A DNA stretch of 64,000 nt from Tubiluchus corallicola (Eukaryota; Priapulida; Priapulimorpha; Priapulimorphida; Tubiluchidae), in the NCBI GenBank assembly GCA_030141605.1, contig JAQGDQ010000041.1, positions 126,001-190,000 of the forward strand, given 5' to 3'. Each line of letters opens with the position of its first letter. Positions within the stretch are counted from its first letter, which is position 1. Below the pieces are notes generated by a model. The model was not told where the DNA came from, did no database searches, and was given only the letters and a program-made list of their open reading frames with translations. Shown piece after piece: positions 12,471 through 24,642 of this stretch. The translations under genes and the position numbers were made by a program.

Positions 12471-14026
12471 AATGACAGGCAGACAGACAGACAAACATAA
12501 AAACAGACAAAAGATAAACAGATGGACGAAAGAAAGAGAAAATAAAGAAAGAAAAGAAAGGAAAGAAACAAAAAATGAAGGTAGCAAACGGAAAGACGAA
12601 AGAGTGACGAAACTGAAAAACAAAACACTAACTATCACAGAAATAAATTAAAAACTACTTTAGTAAATAAAATATTGTTATAAGACTGTAGAATCAAACA
12701 TCGAAATAATGGCGCACGCGCACCCTACAAATATAGAAGCGAGTTAATTTTATCGAGCACTAACTAACAATTGATGAATAAACAATAGCACGACTGAAAT
12801 ACATAAGCAAATAGATGACAAAAATGACATTATAATTCGATCAAAAGCAGCAACATATTTACCTGTTTACACTATTTACAAATTTTAGTTTCAACAATCG
12901 TGTCAATTGAAAATTTGCATATAAAAAGGTATTCAAATGTTCACGAGATTTTGAATTATGTTGTTGCATTACATGATTAATACAACCTGCTTTCTATTTA
13001 CATGCATCTACATTTAGAGACTACATGGCTGTTTATAGATCCACATTAATTATGAATAATCAATCTTTAATGAGAAAAACACAGGCAAAAAGACGAACGA
13101 ATGAGCGTGCAGCATCAATGGACAGGTGTGTTTACATCTTCATCCGTATTTCGTGAGGGAATATGTTTACCTGTCGTGCAGACTGGACGCTGATAATTGC
13201 TTTTACTCGTGTTGAAAAAAACATTCTATTAACCACACGAAACAGACGGATTTAAAATACTGTACTGACTATACTAAAATATGATTTTAGTATGAATTCT
13301 CTTGGCTTTTTTTGCTGTGTTGATTAACAGCATAATGCCTGCATTCTGTATTGTAGTTTTAACTAAATTCTGCTTTACGTTTCTATAGAAACTCTCGGAT
13401 GTTCTAAAACAATTACTGCAAAAACATTGTTAAAAAGAACAAGCAATTTTTTGTACTTTACTTATTAAATTAAATATATAGCTACTTTGGTTATTAGGTT
13501 TCACCTGGTTGATTGCATTTAACCGGTTTTAACTATGTTTAAATAATTTCACCTTGATTGGGTATTTTCGCTTTTGCTCTGAATATAGTAGGGGAGTAAA
13601 GTTTAAATTCTCTGATTATAATTTTGTAATCATGAAATGCATTTATATGTTTGTATAAATTTAGCAGCTATAAAAACAACAGAAAACATTTATATTTATA
13701 CTAAATTAAATTATTGTGTGTGAGGAACATTTCTCTCTTTATGACTAAAAACTCCGAAACGTTTCATTTCATAATGTATAGCCCCTACATGTGGTTTATG
13801 ATAACGCACAGCAAGATATAATTGACGTGATCAGCATGAAATTTCAGCATTGCATGGTATGGTAATTGCACTAGAATCTACAGGGTAAAAGATATAGTCT
13901 ATTTTGAAGTACAATAATTATTACGAAAGTATCTATACATTTACATTAATCAACAATTACACATGCACTGTGAAATTGTATAAATAATTATTTCATTATT
14001 TACAAATGCAAAGTTCTCAGACCATC
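12471..14026. other. Non-coding sequence downstream of Gsx, including its probable 3' UTR
   Basis: AT-rich sequence next to the Gsx stop codon; the part nearest 14026 is presumably transcribed as 3' UTR on the minus strand. I found no clear AATAAA on the minus strand in the first kilobase, so the 3' end is not placed. Confidence 0.45.
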
Positions 14027-14311
14027 TTATTTCACCTGGGAACCAAGTGGTATTTCTAAATCTGCCGAATCAGATTCGTCATCGTTTTCGGTGACGTCAA
14101 TATGACTGTCAGCCAATAGGCGTCCGTCCATTAAACGCGAGTTAACTGCGGCTTCTTCTACTTGATGGTGGTGGTGCGTTGGTCGATCGTAGCGATCCTG
14201 GTGGTGGTGATTTCGTCCAGAACATGTCCTCAAGCACCTGCACTTCTCACGCGCGTCACCTTGACCTTCCTTTTTGTACTTAACCCGACGGTTTTGAAAC
14301 CAGATTTTTAC
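14027..14311 (-). CDS. Gsx: Gsx exon 3 (homeodomain residues 45-60 and C-terminus)
   Basis: The acceptor is ATTTCAG|GTAAAA in phase 0. The exon starts at Val204 (homeodomain position 45), finishes recognition helix 3 and ends with the His-rich and acidic C-terminus and its stop codon. Confidence 0.93.
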   Translation of the reverse strand, partial: VKIWFQNRRVKYKKEGQGDAREKCRCLRTCSGRNHHHQDRYDRPTHHHHQVEEAAVNSRLMDGRLLADSHIDVTENDDESDSADLEIPLGSQVK

Positions 14312-17300
14312 CTGAAATTATTTTGTTAGTTATTTTTTGATCAGTGATAGGCAGGCTATGTTACTAACCAATGTATCTCAAAATCACAAGAAAGAATGTA
14401 GCAGGTGTATTAATAAATAAAATATCTGACATCCCAGTAGCCCACAGACTAGTAATAAGATTTAATGTCTAATCTAATATCATAATGTGTGTAGTGTGGT
14501 GTGGCGTGGCGTGGCGTGGCGTGGCATAGTGTGGCGTGGCGTGGTATGGTGTAGAGTGGAATCTGATGTATTTGAGTTTAAGAAATTTCGAGGCTGCTCC
14601 AGGCACTGGCTTCACCCGCCATTCTAATGTCTAATGTTATAATGTGGGTAGTGTGGTGTGGGTGATGTGGTGGGCTGGTATGGTGTGGTGTGGTGTGGTG
14701 TGGTATGGTATGGGTGGTGTTGGTGTAGTGTGGTGGGTGTGGTATGTTGTTGGTGGTGTGGTGCAGTATGGTATGAGTGGTGTGGTCTAGCGAGGGTGGT
14801 GTTGTGAGTGGTATGGCAGGTTGGTGTGGAGTGATGTGGTGTGTTGTGAATGGTGTGGCGAGTGGGTGTGGTGTGCTGTGGGTTGTTGTTGTGAGTTTAC
14901 GTGCAAAATTCTTTTTGCGGGGTTTGGCTAGGTAATCATTAATGTCAACTAGCTCTTCTTGTGGACAAAAAATAATAAAAATCGCTCAGACAACGATAGG
15001 TTTACATTTACATATCTACATAGTGAATTAAAAACACTAGTTGTTAATAACTTCAGAAATGCTTCTTAATGAACTTTCGCTCATTAAGGCTAATTATCTC
15101 TTCTTGTGAGCAAAAACTGACAAAAACGGCTACCAAAAAATAAAAATGGCCACCATGCAAAAAATCAATGTTTACACTATTCAGAATAGGTCTACCAATG
15201 GAACATAGGATACAGCATAAAAGTGTCAATGGATTAAAAATACTAATGTTTATAATTATCATAAAATTATCGAAATTTCATTCACATAAAGAAAATTATG
15301 GAAAAAGTAACAGTTTTTACTTAAATATAGTGATGTTTCTCTTATTTAATTTTCAAATTCAACAATATAGCAAAAAATTAAGTTAAATTAAGATTACAAA
15401 TCGAATCCTTTGAAGAAAAAAACTGGAAAACATTAAATGATGGTCGAGCCCTGACTTTAAAGCGTTCAAGATTTAATAGAAAAGTTGTTAATTTATAATA
15501 AAAAACTTTTTCTGCAAATCACGAACGCGTACCTGTTTTTCAGAAAGATTTAAATAAGTTGCTATTTCAATTCGCCTCAGCCTAGAAAGGTACATGTTTG
15601 AATTGAACTCTCTTTCAAGTTCAAGGAGTTGTGTACTAGTGAAAGCTGTTCGTATTCGCTTACTGCTGTGAAGATCATCTCCAGGACTAGACTGGCTAAC
15701 GCCTGAAAAACACCCAGTCGTCATTATAAATAAGCAATGTTAATGCTAGTATCTTTCATGCAGTTATTACTATTTAGCAAAAGAGCCTGAATAATAGCAG
15801 AAAAGTGTTTTGCTGTGAAGACATTGCAGCTCGGAATGATTAGTGCCAATATCTTAAAAAGACATCTATATATGCGTTACAAAAAGCAGCTGCAGTAGTT
15901 TTTTTCCATTGATAAGTATTATATATAACCGGTGGGCACAAATAGTAAACCATTTTAAATAATTCATTAAAAATTTACTTCTCTTTGCATTCGAATAGAA
16001 CTTTTTGGCATGAAAATAGACGCATGCTTTGTGAATAGTACTAAGTGCTAAAAATGAAAAATTTGGAGATTTTATCACGGTTTAAAGTGATCCTAATTTT
16101 CCTAAAAAAACCAAAACTATAATTTGTCTTAAGTTTTGTTTTTACTTACATTAAAAAACTACTCAATTTTTTCCTGACACTTCAGTTTCTTTTCTCAGTT
16201 GAGGCCTAAATTGTTCAACACTTTTACTAATAATACAGTCCTGTAACATACTAATATCAGATACAATAAAGACAATACAATCATACTAGTGCCCGATTTT
16301 CCCATTTTTATGTCCTGGATGACGGTATTAATCATAAAATCCTTAATTTTGCATTTTATAGCAAAAAACAGTGAGTAGGTGCTAAAATGTTTCTAGTTAC
16401 TGTGCTAAACTTATATACAAGCTGGAGAAAAGTTAAAAAGAGATTGCAAAGAGCATTATGCTAATTTGTAATTTGTAAACCTATTAATAATTAGTTTTAT
16501 TACTTGTGTATCTCTCTCGGTGAAGCTATCGCGTCTTTAATTTTGTCAACAAATTTTACTGCAGCTACCAATTAAAAACCATGTGAAAAATTAATGTTCA
16601 CTCCATGACTTCATAATTTCATGTATTTATCGTCAACGCCATCATCATCATCATCTTCACTGGTTGCATTTACGTCTAATTTAGGCCAGTTTTCAATAAA
16701 AATAAAATAGGTACTATAATTAGATTAATTTAACTGCATTTATCTTCTTTCTTCTTATGAGCTGCACGCGTGTAACAGCTGTAGTGTTAAAGAACAATCA
16801 GAACAAAATAACGAGTCGGTTGGTTAATTAATATATTTGAAGAGATGAGTTTGAGACATGGTGAAGCCGACAGGTTTGACTACACGCGTCACGTGTCCGA
16901 CACGTGCGTAGAGGGTGGCGCTAAAATAGCAGGATTCAAACTCAAACAAATAAGGTAATTATTCTAACAGAATACGTATGTTCAACACATTAGCCTTCGT
17001 CTGTTAAAAATATTCTTAAATTATAATTTTGCAATTTTTGTAAAAAAAATGCTATTATTTCTGTGCTGCTTCGAAGCAGTCTCATGATTAAAAATTAACT
17101 TTCTTAGAGATTATTTCTTAACGCGATTTCCCAATGAAATGTGGACTGACACGTGCCGTTTACTACATCAGACTTCATAATTAACTCTGTGAAATGAATG
17201 TTAATACTAATTACATTAAGAGCGCTTGTACTTTTAAGAGCTTGAATAGTATAAGAACAATAGATAGATAGATAATAAGAGTTTGAAGTAGAACGAAGGA

Positions 17301-19922
17301 AAAATATTAAGCGAGGATGCAAGTTAGGAAAAAACGAATTGTGATCGAAAGAGAAAAACGATCCTAATAATACAATAGAAGAATTCTAATATTTAACATA
17401 ATTGCAGATAAAGGTTTAATTTTTAATTAGAAAATGATTTAAAGTTTTATAACGCAAGAAGTTCAGAAATACAACATTCATGTATCGATAATAGCATTCC
17501 TGTAATTATTTTTCTCGTGCATGTAATTTCTTCTTGTTGGTGTAGTTTTGTGTTTTTTTGTAATTATTATTTCGATTTTATAAGTAATTTATCCAAGTGT
17601 AAATGTAGTTTATAATAATTAATAATTTTTAATGTTAATGAGTTAATTTATTTAAAGCAGACATATTTATTTGCTTACTTGTTTGTTTGTTCATCCATTT
17701 ACCCTGCATTTATTCATTCATCCATTCCTTCTTTTATATGTTTATTCAATCAATTACTCATTCCATCCTGTTCAATCACGACAGAGTTCGTTTTTCACAA
17801 ATAACAACAAAAATTTTCAGAATTTAATGATTTAAATACTAGTAAATTATTTTGTAAAAAAAACAAAATTTTGGATACAAAAACACGAGTCACTGTATAA
17901 ATAACAAAATTTCTAAAATCGTTACTACTTTTGCTAGTCAGCATAGAACTACAAGGAGGCGTTTAATGTATTTCCGTTCCCAGCAGGCAATTTTATTTCT
18001 GCGTAAAATGAGGCAAACAAAAATAAATTTTGGACACTGAACAAATCGCCAATTTTCTTTCTTCTTCCGCATTATATTTTAAAATAATAATCCTCTATCA
18101 AAATTTGACAATTTGTTTAAAATTCCACAGAAATATGCTCCCTACATCCGTAAACAAACTCTTACAAACAACAACAATAATCCGACAAACACACTACGGA
18201 CTTATTTGATTCACATGTGTACACACCTGATGAACCAAGTCCTTCATAATCTCATTTATTTCCTATAACTATCTTGTTAGGTACGATAATATGTGTTTAC
18301 TGCATCAATACAGAGACAGGAAGGTAGGTCTTGTATACCACTCAACTTAGTGGTGACCATTTGTGTGTTAGCAGGTAAATGATGTGAAGGAGAGCACACA
18401 GATTTCCTTTACCATTGTATGGCTGGTCAAAGTACAATGGTCTGATTACAATCGTTCCCGGTTTTACCACGCGCCAAACTGGTATAGCAAATTGAAGGAT
18501 GAACAAAATACTCAAGGCTGAAGTAGATGTTTGAAATTGAGCAGCTATTATAAGCACAATATCGATTTTATCTGAACTTGTGACAAATTAAAACCATATA
18601 TCCACCTCCCTATACCACCCACCAGTTTTTCCAAAATGCTTATATACATCAGTTTAAGTCAACATTCCTCTGATTTGTTTTTATTGCTAAAAATTTCTAC
18701 TGAAACAGAACAAGCATAGTTTTTAATGATAATGATAATTTACACTCTAATATTTTCATTTATTAGTTAAACAATTGAGATGCATTCAATGCTCGTATAT
18801 AAGAAACTTGATTTTGCAGTACCTGTACCTTAATTGTAGTAAGGATGAAAACATGATAAGTTGATAACACGAAAAAAACATGAATGCTTAAGAATCCATC
18901 AGCTAAAAATTTTGGAATTACAACTGTAAGAGAACTATCGTAAAAATTATAATATAAAAATTCACGGGCTTTCAGATACAACTGCATTGTTGATGCTTGC
19001 AACACTTGTAAGGAATTTTCTTATAATCTTTACACACAACGATTTTAAGAATATTCTTCCAATTTTGGAAACAAGCCAACTTTCATTGGTAAGTCCCAAC
19101 AAGTGAATACCTCAGTCCCAACGTCATTCCACGGTCAAGTTCTGTCAATAATGCTAAAATAGTCCACATAGTATTCTTTCTCATTAAATTTAAAAACACC
19201 TACGTGTTTATATATTATATCTATGCCTGAGGATCAACAGCTATATTACTAGTGCACCTATTTCAATGCTTAATCAACACTTGTGTATATGTTTACATTT
19301 GTGCACAAGTGTTTAAAGTTGCTTCAGTTCTATTGTGCTTACAAGTGGTGCTGTATTATTAAACCAAATTCACCCATGGGTTTTTCACTCAACCACTCAC
19401 CCCCTCAGCCAGTCGCTTATAGCTATAACATGACGCATTCATAACAACATGTACGATATTATTAATATTATCTAATTCGTTAATAATTCGGGCACATAAC
19501 ATAATTTTGCTGCTAGATCGTCATTGCACTATTGAAAGAAAACGTACGCCTAGAATGTAGTACGCGTATTTGTTATTGTTGGTTAATTTATTTTCGTAAA
19601 ATTGGATTACATTTTCTGGCTAAAATGAACGAATCGAAGTATAAAGATAGCGCTTTAACGAATCTTCATAATATTTTGGCATTAAAAAAGTGAATTGTAT
19701 TTAGGATTCTAGGAAAGATTAAACGATGTAAACGCTATAAAGCGCACAAAACCTTATAAAACAAAAATTTAAATTAAATTTATGTTCATTAAATTTATAT
19801 TCATGAAGACACAATCGTTCGAGACTTCATCAAGTTATTAATGACGATGCTTGAAAATTCACTCTAAATTAAAGGTCGACAAGTTTTTTCAATAAGTAAT
19901 GATATACAATATATATATATAA

Positions 19923-19968
<46 letters not shown>

Positions 19969-20788
19969 GCGTGTGCGCGTGCGCGTGCGTGTGCGTGCGT
20001 ATGCGTGCGTGTGTGCGTGTAAATATGTAAAACAAGTAAAAATAAATAAGTATATATGTAAAACATATAAAGAATGTATGGTATATAATTTCTGAATGGA
20101 AAACTACAACTGTATTGAATAACTGCAGCAACTAGTTAATAGTGAAATTTGTAACATTCTCGGAGCTTGAATATAAACTTAGACCACTGGGATCCAAATC
20201 CTACCTGACTCATTCCGATTTTTTTTATTTTGATTCTTCTGATATTTGGTCTTTAAATTTAATACAACTGTAGAATTGTACCGTTATTGATTTGTAGTAA
20301 AACGTTAAGTGTTTGCTTAATTAATTAGAATTCTGTTGAAGTGTTTTACCTGTTAATTGACTTATATATTGCATTCGGCGCGGATCCATGATTCGAAAAC
20401 TCGGTGGTGAAGGGGTGTCCGACGTTCGATTAGCTATCAATGGTGTCGATGTCGGGATTCCAAGTAAAGATCTTCTCTGATCTGGGAACTGTACTGCTGA
20501 CGTCATGTCAGACGCGATTCCTCCTGCTGTCTTTAAATTAAGATGTGTTGAAGTGGGAAGAGGCCCCATGGGCAATCGGACGCATAGCGGACAGCACATT
20601 CCTGCCAAAATATCAGTGGCTTTGCGAGGAAATCCGTGCATAGGATGGAGCTGCTCGTGGAGCTGTTGCACAGTACTTTGTGACGTCATCACTGGGTCAC
20701 AGCTTGGCTTTTCTTGGGTCTGAGTATTCGCCGGTAGCTGCGGTTTTTGTTTAAAAATCAATGAATCCACGAAAAACGATCGAGACAT
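14027..20788 (-). CDS. Gsx: Gsx ParaHox homeodomain transcription factor
   Basis: Three exons join in phase (20350-20788, 15533-15702, 14027-14311) to give 297 residues. The protein opens with [11 protein letters not shown], the SNAG-like repressor motif typical of Gsx/Gsh proteins. A Cys-rich [10 protein letters not shown] motif lies at 64-73 and the homeodomain at 160-219, including [20 protein letters not shown] and [11 protein letters not shown] (W207, N210). A Cys-Leu-Arg-Thr-Cys motif follows, then a His-rich stretch and an acidic tail. In animals Gsx is a sequence-specific nuclear repressor or activator that patterns the anterior and dorsoventral nervous system. The reading frame is intact. 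One intron precedes the homeodomain (4.6 kb) and a second (1.2 kb) cuts it between residues 44 and 45. Family assignment is secure; expression and regulation are unknown. Confidence 0.95.
14463..14890. repeat. GTGTGG-rich minisatellite in Gsx intron 2
   Basis: About 400 bp of imperfect gtgtg, gtggc and ggtgt words, strongly G over C on the plus strand. A sub-duplication starts with taatgtctaat...ataatgtg at about 14463 and again at about 14626. Many GG doublets could allow weak two-tetrad G-quadruplexes. Confidence 0.85.
14936..15135. repeat. Diverged direct repeat, 145-bp spacing
   Basis: A block of about 50 bp beginning tcattaa and containing ctcttcttgtg and acaaaaa words occurs at 14936 and again at 15081 in Gsx intron 2. 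The copies differ by substitutions and small indels. Confidence 0.55.
15533..15702 (-). CDS. Gsx: Gsx exon 2 (homeodomain residues 1-44)
   Basis: The acceptor is TTTTTCAG|GC, completing the split Gly147. The exon encodes a Ser/Asp-rich linker and homeodomain positions 1-44, ending at Gln. The donor is ACAG|GTACGC in phase 0. Confidence 0.93.
16890..16906. promoter_or_regulatory. Paired E-box inverted repeat in Gsx intron 1
   Basis: CACGTGTC-C-GACACGTG is a perfect 8-bp inverted repeat around one base and contains two CACGTG E-boxes. bHLH or bHLH-PAS factors bind such sites; use here is inference. Confidence 0.3.
19908..20021. repeat. Compound (TA)n(GT)n(GC/GT)n microsatellite in Gsx intron 1
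   Basis: TA repeats (about 19908-19929) run into GT repeats and then a mixed gtgc/gcgt tract. Alternating purine-pyrimidine sequence of this kind can adopt Z-DNA. The HTHTHT ORFs are artefacts. Confidence 0.9.
20350..20788 (-). CDS. Gsx: Gsx exon 1
   Basis: Residues 1-146 plus one base. The start is the ATG at 20788, fixed by the conserved N-terminal MSRSF motif. The donor is ACAG|GTAAAA after the codons for YISQLT. Two TGACGTCA words in this exon simply encode Met-Thr-Ser. Confidence 0.92.
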
Positions 20789-21180
20789 TTTCAGTTTAGT
20801 TTATTCCGCTACAAAGTCACAGGCGGCACAGTTCAAACATGAAGCACAGGTTAATTTACCTAAGAACAAGTTTTACACCTGAGAACGTTCTACCTGTGCG
20901 GGAAGCAAATTTGCTCTGCAGACGCGTTACCTGCGGATGCTACGAGCACCGTCTTTACATTGCCCGACCCTCCATTGTGCTCTCAACGCCGCTAGAGGAG
21001 GCGGGGCTGTCACGCGACCACCGCTAATTGACTAGAGAAGGGGGAGGGACGTCAACTTTGACGTTCCTCCTCCGCTAAGCTAATGAAGAGGAATTAGCTC
21101 GAGGCTTCTCTTCCACACGCGTGTCCTCAAACTCCGCCCGTGCTAACAAGCAACATTTACAGCAAATTACGGGCGACATT
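20789..21180 (-). promoter_or_regulatory. Probable Gsx promoter-proximal region, relatively CpG-rich
   Basis: Immediately upstream of the Gsx ATG the sequence is locally much richer in CpG than the flanks (many cgc, acg and gcg words at 20900-21180). It holds an inverted repeat acgtcaa-ct-ttgacgt near 21050 and taattg/aattag homeodomain-type cores. I see no clear TATA box and cannot fix the start site. Confidence 0.35.
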
Positions 21181-21801
21181 ATAGAAAATTAAATAGACAA
21201 CAATTTAACCACGCGAACGGAAATGGTAAATAATAAAAATCTGTTCTATTCGCTATGAGCGTTGTATTTAGGTGAATCACACAGCTGCTGTGTGTAATTA
21301 AATGTATAATTAAATAATTAAATAATGGTATTTAGAATAACTATGTAGCTTAATTATTTTGATTTACTTGGTTACAAAGAGTATAATAGAGGACGACTAT
21401 ATAGGAATTTCCAAATATTTTACGTCTTTGAAACTACTCCCGTGGTCCTTACGCACTAGTCATTGTAAGATTTCGCAAAGTGTAAGTAACACGTCAAGAT
21501 ATATAATTCTCCACTCCCCCACTAGCAGTCAATTTATTAGATAAATAGATTCCGTAAACTTTTAACAGCTAATTAATTCTAAAATCTAGAATGGCGAATG
21601 CGTTTTCTCTTTATGGTTTGAAAACGCTTGAAAGCGAATTTCAGAACTTCTTTTTCTCAACTTCTTACATCCAAAAATGTAAAGGTGTACGCGTACTTTA
21701 TAACTTTTATGGTGAAGAAAGTTTGTGTGAATGTGATGTAATTATATAATTAACTAATTACAATTGATGTCAAAAAGGGTTCATATTAACGGTCATACCT
21801 A

Positions 21802-21866
21802 AAACTTTCGTTGGTGATATAGCTTACTAACTCAAGATTTCAGATTCAAGTCCTGCTTGAAAGTAC
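21802..21866 (+). repeat. tRNA-like SINE relic
   Basis: A B-box-like GATTCAAGTCC (about 21853) follows a sequence resembling a decayed tRNA body. The A box is poorly preserved, so confidence is low. Confidence 0.25.
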
Positions 21867-23748
21867 ATATTCATTCTTTTATGTAAACAAAAAATATAAT
21901 TTGCTGCCTTCTTGCAGCTGATATAAATAGAGGCTCGTATAACATGGCATTCTTAATTACAATGGTTACGCTGGATTGAAGAGTAAAATGACATATAATA
22001 GTAATTTGTTATAAATGATACTTAGTTATAATATTATATAAAGCTACTGATAATGATACTGAAGACAATAATTATGATTACGATGGAGATAACGCAAACT
22101 AAAGGTACAACACATTGAGAGTACTATTGCCGGTTACTCTGTAATGCGTAGTTTTTTTTTCACTTTCGTAACTTTACTCTATTCTAAATATACTTCCGCG
22201 TTCGATCTATTACGTCCTTTATTTTGTATCCCATAAGCTAATCAGCTGTAATTTTGATACATTTTTTGTTTTTGATTTTTTGATTCAATACGCTGCATAT
22301 AATATTTCTAACTTACGGCAGCATTATTTTAAATGTGTCTAGCTCTGTGTGTGAGCGTATATATAAATTTAGCCCTATTATTATATATTGACAGCAACCC
22401 AGTCCATTATTAACGCCTTTTATTCAGTTCGTAATACAGTTTAGTAGGGGGCTGAACGCACACATAACTGGCAAACGTTTAAACAGATCGACTGAAACTG
22501 TAGCGGTGGGTTCCGATGTTAAACGTAAGTTTCGAAACCGTTTCATTTTACAGCAGCTGCCCGCGCGGCACACACGATGATTTTTTTAAAGCCTAACGAA
22601 TAATTTTTATTGATTTCCGTAAAATGGCAAATTAGTAGACTTGTTGGCCTTTATTATTTAACAACTGTAATATTTTTAACATTTTAATACTTTTAATAAA
22701 ATAGAGCATTTTGGTAATGAGTCCGGTTCTATTGCGAACATTTGTATTAAATAAGGTTTTTCATTTGAGTGATATTTACACATCTTAGCTCGCACACTGT
22801 AATGACTGTATTAAAAAACTCCCGTATCAAAACAATGTTGAAAAAAAATTAATTCACATTACCAATGCAAAATTAGAAAAGGGGAATCGATAACACCATT
22901 CTTCCTAAAACGTAAAGATACTATCTGTGGTTTATTACAGCTAAAATTATAATGATTAAGTTTCCATTTTTAAACATTTTTCAGCAAATGCATTATATGT
23001 GGCAGTTTATTCAGCGGAATAGCTATATTCATTTATAAAAGATAGTTATTTTGTGGTTCACAATAAGTAATTTTATGCATGAGGAAAAATATTTATAGGC
23101 CTATATATTTAATAAATTTATTTATAATGCCAGGTTTTTGTAACTTACTACAAACATTATGATGCTATCTATTCGCAACAATAGATGTGCAGTGAAAACT
23201 GGCATATATTTTATATAGTTTCTCTTTATATAGTTTTCTCTTTCTTTGCAACAGTTATTATGACGCTTAATGCAATTTCACTTATATTGATTATTAATTC
23301 ATTTTATTTAATTACGTCTATAATAACTGCATCTGTATCTACATATATATGTTGCTAACTGTAAAATATTCCAATACATACATGACTTTATATTACGTAC
23401 TAAACGCTTCTAATAGTTTCTATCTGATATGAAATGCATCAGTCTTAAATATTCGTACATTGATATTTTCTAACCGTCATTTTGTACTAATGTCTAATGT
23501 AATCTTGTAGTAAAACTTGTCAGCTTATGTAGTTATAGTCTATTCTTACTGTAAATGTTTTTGTAAATAGTGTGTATAGACTGTTGTGGTGAGGATCCTA
23601 AATCATGTTGTTCAAACTGTCTGATCCAATCCTAAAATAAATTATGTTTAAACTAAACTAACATATTTCTAACTCTTTTAAATTTTCATATTTAGACCTA
23701 CTACTCGTTACCTTAACATATTGTAAAAACAGTGTCGACGTTTTATTT

Positions 23749-23808
<60 letters not shown>
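23749..23808. repeat. (CT)n microsatellite with poly-C leader
   Basis: A run of eight C residues passes into about 50 bp of pure CT. Confidence 0.95.
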
Positions 23809-23812
<4 letters not shown>

Positions 23813-24553
23813 ACAAATAGTTCAATTGATTACGTATAGTTCAACAGAACTTAAAAAGTCACTTGTAAACCTTTTAGACAATTTTGCTAAGAGTTCACTT
23901 CGTCTCTGCATGATAAACTAACCATTAAAACTCTTTAATTGTTACAAAGTTTGCAATGAGTGGTACACAAGTCCTGAATAAACACATTTATTTATTTATA
24001 ACTCATATACTCTTTGATTTCTTTATTCATTCACCCATCTATTCGTTTAACCATTTGTGTTTTTCTTTATTTATCTTTTAGTATATTTGTAAGTTCATAT
24101 ATTTATTCATGTTTTCTCCAATTGAATTGAAATATGTTGTCCATTAGTCGTCATAATCACGTGCTTATTAAAAAAACTTATTCTGTTGATTAGGTCAGTT
24201 ATAAATACATTACAGCTTACACGCTTTTAATATTATAAAAAGTCTACAAGTTCAAGTTCATACTTCGGATCATAATCGTTGTCGCATGTTGGTACATTCG
24301 ACACGCTAATATCTCACCTGCCCTCTCGCAATATGCCACAACATCTTTTCTCTAGCTCCTCGAACAACTTTCTATTTTACTTACAATGTGCGGTTTTTAA
24401 ATATACGCGAGTCTTTTGTTGACGGTGAAGATGAAAAATATTTAGACAACTAGTCAAGTGAGTCTACAAACAGCATCCATGTTTCACCTGCCTTACCAAA
24501 TAACTGCGTGGCATATCTAGAGTTGAATTTAGGGGGTTAGCATGTCTCACGCT

Positions 24554-24642
24554 GATTAGTTATACAGTATAACTAATCATTGTATAACACCCTGAAAAAG
24601 CTTAGTTTTGAAGTGTAAAATTCTTCGAAACTAAGCTTTTTC
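24554..24642. repeat. Two adjacent hairpins
   Basis: The first is GATTAGTTAT / ATAACTAATC with a 5-base loop (24554-24578). The second is a 20-bp stem (24594-24613 with 24623-24642) with one G-T type mismatch and a 9-base loop. They may be ends or remnants of a small foldback element. The second stem is shorter and more perfect than a typical pre-miRNA. Confidence 0.6.

Noticed and set aside
12013-12638. Minus-strand ORFs up to 188 codons rich in Phe, Ser and Leu
   Set aside because: Same cause: GAAA/GAAT/GAAC arrays. There is no non-repetitive domain or splice support.
20497-20690. Two TGACGTCA CRE palindromes in Gsx exon 1
   Set aside because: Both are the codons for Met-Thr-Ser in the conserved reading frame, so coding constraint explains them.
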